Below, piece after piece: positions 60,090 to 64,000 of a DNA stretch of 64,000 bases; positions within the stretch are counted from its first letter, which is position 1; every line of letters begins with the position of its first letter. The DNA lies in NCBI GenBank assembly GCA_947174015.1, contig CAMWHJ010000002.1, positions 26,206-90,205 on the forward strand, given 5' to 3'. The position numbers and the translations under genes were made by a program. This DNA is from an uncultured Lachnospiraceae bacterium. Lineage in GTDB: Bacteria > Bacillota > Clostridia > Lachnospirales > Lachnospiraceae. Below the pieces are notes generated by a model. It did not search any database. It was not told the DNA's origin and was given only the letters and a program-made list of their open reading frames with translations.

Positions 60090-60866
60090 TTATACTTTTG
60101 TAACTGCTTCTTTCATACTTTTTACATAATCATATACCGGCTGTTCACTGTCTTTTCCATGCTCTGCAATAATTTTCACAATGGCACTTCCCACAATGGC
60201 TCCATCTGCCACCTGAACCATTTTCTGGGCCTGTTCTGGAGTTGCGATACCAAAGCCAACCGCACAGGGAATATCAGTTGTCTTCTTGACTAAATCAATC
60301 ATCTGGGAAATATCTGTCTTAATCTCGGTCCGCACCCCAGTAACTCCCAAAGATGATACACAATATACAAACCCTTGTGCTTCCCTGGCAACCATGGCAA
60401 TACGCTCATGGGAAGTGGGGGTAATGAGGGAAATGATATCTATGCCATATTCCTGACAAATACCAGCAATTTCTTTCTTTTCCTCATAGGGCAAATCTGG
60501 AATAATTAAACCATCAATACCGCATTCCTGGCAGCGTTTCATGAATTTTTCCTTGCCGTATGTATAGATAGGATTGATGTAGGTTAAGTACACCAATGGA
60601 ATCTCTGTATTTTTGCGTGCTCTTGCCACCATGTCAAACAATTTGTCTGTGGTACAGCCTGCTGCCAAGGCTCTTTCATTTGCCTCCTGAATCACCGGTC
60701 CCTCTGCAATGGGATCCGAAAAAGGGATCCCAATCTCAATCAAGTCTGCACCAGCCTTTTCCATGGCATAGATAAGCTTTTCGCTGGTTTCTAAATCCGG
60801 ATCTCCACCGGTCAAGAAGGAAATAAAGGCTTTCCCGTTTTTAAATGCGTTCTGTATTCTACTCAT
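60090..60866 (-). CDS. trpA: tryptophan synthase alpha subunit
   Basis: [55 protein letters not shown]. Confidence 0.97.
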   Translation of the reverse strand: MSRIQNAFKNGKAFISFLTGGDPDLETSEKLIYAMEKAGADLIEIGIPFSDPIAEGPVIQEANERALAAGCTTDKLFDMVARARKNTEIPLVYLTYINPIYTYGKEKFMKRCQECGIDGLIIPDLPYEEKKEIAGICQEYGIDIISLITPTSHERIAMVAREAQGFVYCVSSLGVTGVRTEIKTDISQMIDLVKKTTDIPCAVGFGIATPEQAQKMVQVADGAIVGSAIVKIIAEHGKDSEQPVYDYVKSMKEAVTKV

Positions 60867-62049
60867 AAATTTCCACTCCTCTATATCTTGCAATGGCAGC
60901 TACATCCTTATCGCCGCGTCCTGAAATATTGATTACAATAATCTTATCTTTGGAAAGCTCCTTTGCATACTTCATGGCATATGCCACTGCATGAGAGCTT
61001 TCAATGGCAGGGATAATTCCCTCGGTTCTTGACAGATATTCAAAGGCTTCCACCGCCTCATCATCGGTAACGGGAACGTAACGGGCTCTGCCGCAGTCAT
61101 GGAGCATTGCATGTTCCGGTCCGATGCCGGGATAATCCAAGCCGGCAGAAATTGAGTACACCGGTGCAATCTGTCCGTATTCATCCTGACAGAACAGCGA
61201 CTTCATTCCATGAAAGATTCCTACGGAACCGTTAGCAATGGTTGCTGCATTTTTGGGATTGTCTACCCCTAAACCTGCCGCTTCACAACCGATTAACTCC
61301 ACTTCCTTATTTTCAATAAAGTCATAGAATGCTCCCATAGCGTTGCTTCCACCGCCTACGCAGGCAATCACTGCATCAGGAAGTCTTCCCTCTGCTTCCA
61401 TCATCTGTTTTTTGATTTCTTCCCCGATGATTTTCTGAAAATCACGCACAATAGTTGGGAAAGGAAACGGTCCCATGACTGAACCTAATACATAATGGGT
61501 ATCTTCAATACGCTTTGTCCACTCACGCATAGTTTCATTTACGGCATCCTTCAAGGTCTGTGTTCCGCTGGTTACTGCATGAACTTTCGCCCCCAGCAGC
61601 TCCATGCGGAACACATTCAATGCCTGGCGATCCGTGTCCTCTTTGCCCATAAACACTTCACATTCCATCCCCAGCAATGCTGCTACGGTGGCAGTTGCCA
61701 CACCATGCTGTCCGGCACCGGTTTCAGCGATGACTCTGGTCTTTCCCATTTTCTTTGCCAGCAGACACTGTCCTAACACATTGTTGATTTTATGAGAACC
61801 AGTGTGATTTAAATCCTCTCTTTTCAGATAAATTTTGGCTCCGCCCAAATCCTTTGTCATTTTATCTGCGTAATATAACAGAGATGGTCTTCCGGCATAT
61901 TCCTTGTAAAGTGCTGCCAGTTCTTCCTTAAATTCCGGATCCTCCTTATATTTATTATATGCTTCTTCCAGCTCAATCACTGCATTCATTAATGTTTCTG
62001 GTATATACTGTCCGCCATACTTTCCGAATCTTCCTTTGCTCATTTTCAT
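60859..62049 (-). CDS. trpB: tryptophan synthase beta subunit
   Basis: [67 protein letters not shown]. Confidence 0.98.
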   Translation of the reverse strand: MKMSKGRFGKYGGQYIPETLMNAVIELEEAYNKYKEDPEFKEELAALYKEYAGRPSLLYYADKMTKDLGGAKIYLKREDLNHTGSHKINNVLGQCLLAKKMGKTRVIAETGAGQHGVATATVAALLGMECEVFMGKEDTDRQALNVFRMELLGAKVHAVTSGTQTLKDAVNETMREWTKRIEDTHYVLGSVMGPFPFPTIVRDFQKIIGEEIKKQMMEAEGRLPDAVIACVGGGSNAMGAFYDFIENKEVELIGCEAAGLGVDNPKNAATIANGSVGIFHGMKSLFCQDEYGQIAPVYSISAGLDYPGIGPEHAMLHDCGRARYVPVTDDEAVEAFEYLSRTEGIIPAIESSHAVAYAMKYAKELSKDKIIVINISGRGDKDVAAIARYRGVEIYE

Positions 62050-62117
62050 CCTCCTTAAATCTACATGAAATTTATATTTTCTCCTAACTTTCTTTGTTGC
62101 TTGGTTGCATTAAAAGG

Positions 62118-62900
62118 TCATCTGTCTTTGCCTTTTAACTCTGCCAACATTTTTGCCTTATCCTTGCTTTTCATCAGAGTTTCGCCAATCAACACGCCAT
62201 TTACATTGGCATTCTTCAGCACTTGAATATCACCATTCGTTTTAATTCCGCTCTCTGCTACAAAGGATATGTTGTTCGGAACAAGTTCTCGCAACCGTTC
62301 ACTGTTATGAATATCCACCGTAAAAGTTTTTAAATCCCGATTGTTGACGCCAATCATTCTCGCCCCTGCTGCAATGGCACTTTTTATTTCCGCTTCATCA
62401 TGAGCCTCCACCAGTGCAGACAAGCCCAACTCATCACAGATTTCTATATACCTTTTTAAAGTATTTGTATCCAACAAAGAGCAGATTAACAGCACACAGT
62501 CCGCATGAATTGTTTTTGCCTGATAAATCATGTATTCATCAATGATAAAATCTTTGCGGATTACCGGAATATTTACTGCTTCTTTGATTTCTCTTAAATA
62601 TTTTGTACTTCCCATAAAATAATCCGGCTCTGTCAGTACGGAGATACAGTCTGCTCCTGCCGCCTCATATTCTTTGGCAATCTCCACATAGGGGAAATCC
62701 TCTGCAATGATGCCCTTGGATGGGGATGCCTTCTTCACTTCACAGATAAAGTGAATACCTCCGCTGCCAATGACCTGTTCAAAGGAAAAATCCCCCTTTG
62801 GCATTGCCTGTGCTCGTTCCTTCATCTCTTCTAAGGATACCTGCTGCTTTTCCTTCGCCACTCTCGCCTTGGTAGCCTCTGCTATTTCCTGTAATATCAT
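62118..62900 (-). CDS. trpC: indole-3-glycerol phosphate synthase
   Basis: FICEVKKASPSKGIIAEDFPYVEIAKEYEAAGADCISVLTEPDYFMGS; VNNRDLKTFTVD; ESGI. Confidence 0.97.
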   Translation of the reverse strand: MILQEIAEATKARVAKEKQQVSLEEMKERAQAMPKGDFSFEQVIGSGGIHFICEVKKASPSKGIIAEDFPYVEIAKEYEAAGADCISVLTEPDYFMGSTKYLREIKEAVNIPVIRKDFIIDEYMIYQAKTIHADCVLLICSLLDTNTLKRYIEICDELGLSALVEAHDEAEIKSAIAAGARMIGVNNRDLKTFTVDIHNSERLRELVPNNISFVAESGIKTNGDIQVLKNANVNGVLIGETLMKSKDKAKMLAELKGKDR

Positions 62901-62911
62901 CTATTTGCTCC

Positions 62912-63922
62912 TTAAAACTGATTTGAAATTTCTACAAACTTATCTAACTGTGCTTTTGCCTTGCCGCTGTCAATCATATCCTCTGCCACCTGAATGGCAT
63001 CTGCAAAGGTTATATCATCCTTTGCCATGTAGATACAGGCAGCAGAATTTAACACCACCGCATCTCTCTTTGGTCCCTTTTCTCCATTTAGTATGGCTCT
63101 GGTAATCTCGGCATTTTCTGCCGGATCACCTCCCTCTAAATCTTCTTTCTTACAAAGCTCAAATCCATAATCCTTGGGATTTAACACAAAGCTTTTCAGT
63201 TTCCCATCACGAATTTCACAACAGGTGGTGGGGGCACTTAAAGAAATTTCGTCTAAGCCGTCCTGTCCAAATGCCACAATACCCCGTTTCACTCCAAGGT
63301 TCAGAAGAACCTTTGCCAAAGGCTCCACCAAAGCTTCCTCATAAACACCTAACAACTGCATATTGGCACCTGCCGGATTTGTCAGCGGTCCTAAAATATT
63401 AAATACTGTGCGGATGCCCAAGCCCTTTCGCACTGGTGCCACATACTTCATGGAAGAGTGATAGCTCTGGGCAAACATAAAGCAGATTCCGATTTTATTT
63501 AAAACTTCCGTGCTTTCCTCTGCAGAAATGGTAATCTTCACTCCCAACGCTTCCAACACATCCGCTGCACCGCATTTGCTGGATACACTGCGGTTGCCAT
63601 GCTTTGCCACCGGGATACCTGCCGCAGATACTACAAAGGACGAGGTTGTGGAGATATTAAACGTATTTGCTTCGTCTCCACCGGTTCCCACAATCTCTAA
63701 TACATCCATATCATGAAGCAGCTTTACGGCATGTTTTCTCATACCAGAGGCACAGGCAGTAATTTCTTCAATGGTTTCCCCCTTCATACGAAGTGCAGTC
63801 AAAAAGGATGCCATCTGAATTTCTGTTGCCTCACCGCTCATAATTTCATCCATAACGGTTTCTGCCATATCATAAGTCAAATCTTCTTTATTTACTACTT
63901 TATAAATTGCTTCCTTAATCAT
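62912..63922 (-). CDS. trpD: anthranilate phosphoribosyltransferase
   Basis: [58 protein letters not shown]. Confidence 0.98.
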   Translation of the reverse strand: MIKEAIYKVVNKEDLTYDMAETVMDEIMSGEATEIQMASFLTALRMKGETIEEITACASGMRKHAVKLLHDMDVLEIVGTGGDEANTFNISTTSSFVVSAAGIPVAKHGNRSVSSKCGAADVLEALGVKITISAEESTEVLNKIGICFMFAQSYHSSMKYVAPVRKGLGIRTVFNILGPLTNPAGANMQLLGVYEEALVEPLAKVLLNLGVKRGIVAFGQDGLDEISLSAPTTCCEIRDGKLKSFVLNPKDYGFELCKKEDLEGGDPAENAEITRAILNGEKGPKRDAVVLNSAACIYMAKDDITFADAIQVAEDMIDSGKAKAQLDKFVEISNQF

Positions 63923-63951
63923 TGTAATCCTCTCCAATTCTTTCTCAATTT

Positions 63952-64000
63952 GTAACTATTCAGTACCTTCATAGTTACGAGCAAAGAACCATGCAAAATT
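63952..64000. repeat. left end of multi-hairpin element (copy F), cut by window end
   Basis: 49 bp identical to 35215-35263. Confidence 0.85.

Noticed and set aside
1-64000. Most ORF-track entries of 60-140 aa on the strand opposite to a long gene (e.g. 1826..2095 -, 2484..2900 -, 4599..5003 +, 19413..19955 +, 36765..37307 +, 59556..59894 +)
   Set aside because: They lie antisense to clear conserved genes, have low-complexity or Cys/His/Phe-rich compositions typical of shadow frames, and lack ribosome-binding sites.
1-64000. CRISPR array, tRNA, rRNA or other standard RNA genes
   Set aside because: No regularly spaced direct repeats, tRNA cloverleaf or rRNA-like conserved sequence was recognised by eye; a tRNAscan-SE/Infernal run would be decisive.

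Overview
This 64-kb window is mostly core chromosome of a Gram-positive, spore-forming clostridial bacterium. Lachnospiraceae-like is my inference from gene content: yqfC/yqfD/phoH/ybeY, spoVB-like, tepA, rex, NfnAB-like, sigma-28 flagellins. Most genes are on the minus strand. Core loci include a two-component system (kinase truncated at the left edge), an rtcB-family RNA ligase, an LtaS-type sulfatase, miaB, an ABC transporter pair, mscS, glgB, spoVB/ybeY/phoH/yqfD/yqfC, deoA/pdp, an NrtR-like Nudix regulator, rlmH, an S1-domain protein, nfnAB, folD, fhs, ftsK, tepA, metY, yebC, mazF, alr, nnr, rex, an ABC-F ATPase, yqeY, a lipoprotein pullulanase and trpDCBA. The accessory highlights are: (1) a two-gene flagellin operon, a flagellin with an embedded HExxH protease (flagellinolysin architecture) followed by a 1254-aa giant flagellin with about 8 divergent internal repeats, behind a sigma-28-like promoter; (2) a dispersed family of nested multi-hairpin intergenic elements with GTAACTGTTCAG-type inverted ends, the best copy lying in the predicted flagellinolysin 5' leader and an identical 49-bp start lying just upstream of trpD; (3) a decayed island of immunity-like genes, a Doc fragment and transposase remnants at 24.9-28.3 kb; (4) a PgpH-like protein that has lost its HD metal ligands, between phoH and ybeY; (5) several regulatory architectures (rtcB leader with mutually exclusive hairpins, ABC-transporter promoter/terminator palindrome, mirror-image yqfC/yqfD promoters). 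No searches or folding could be run; family names come from motif recognition.
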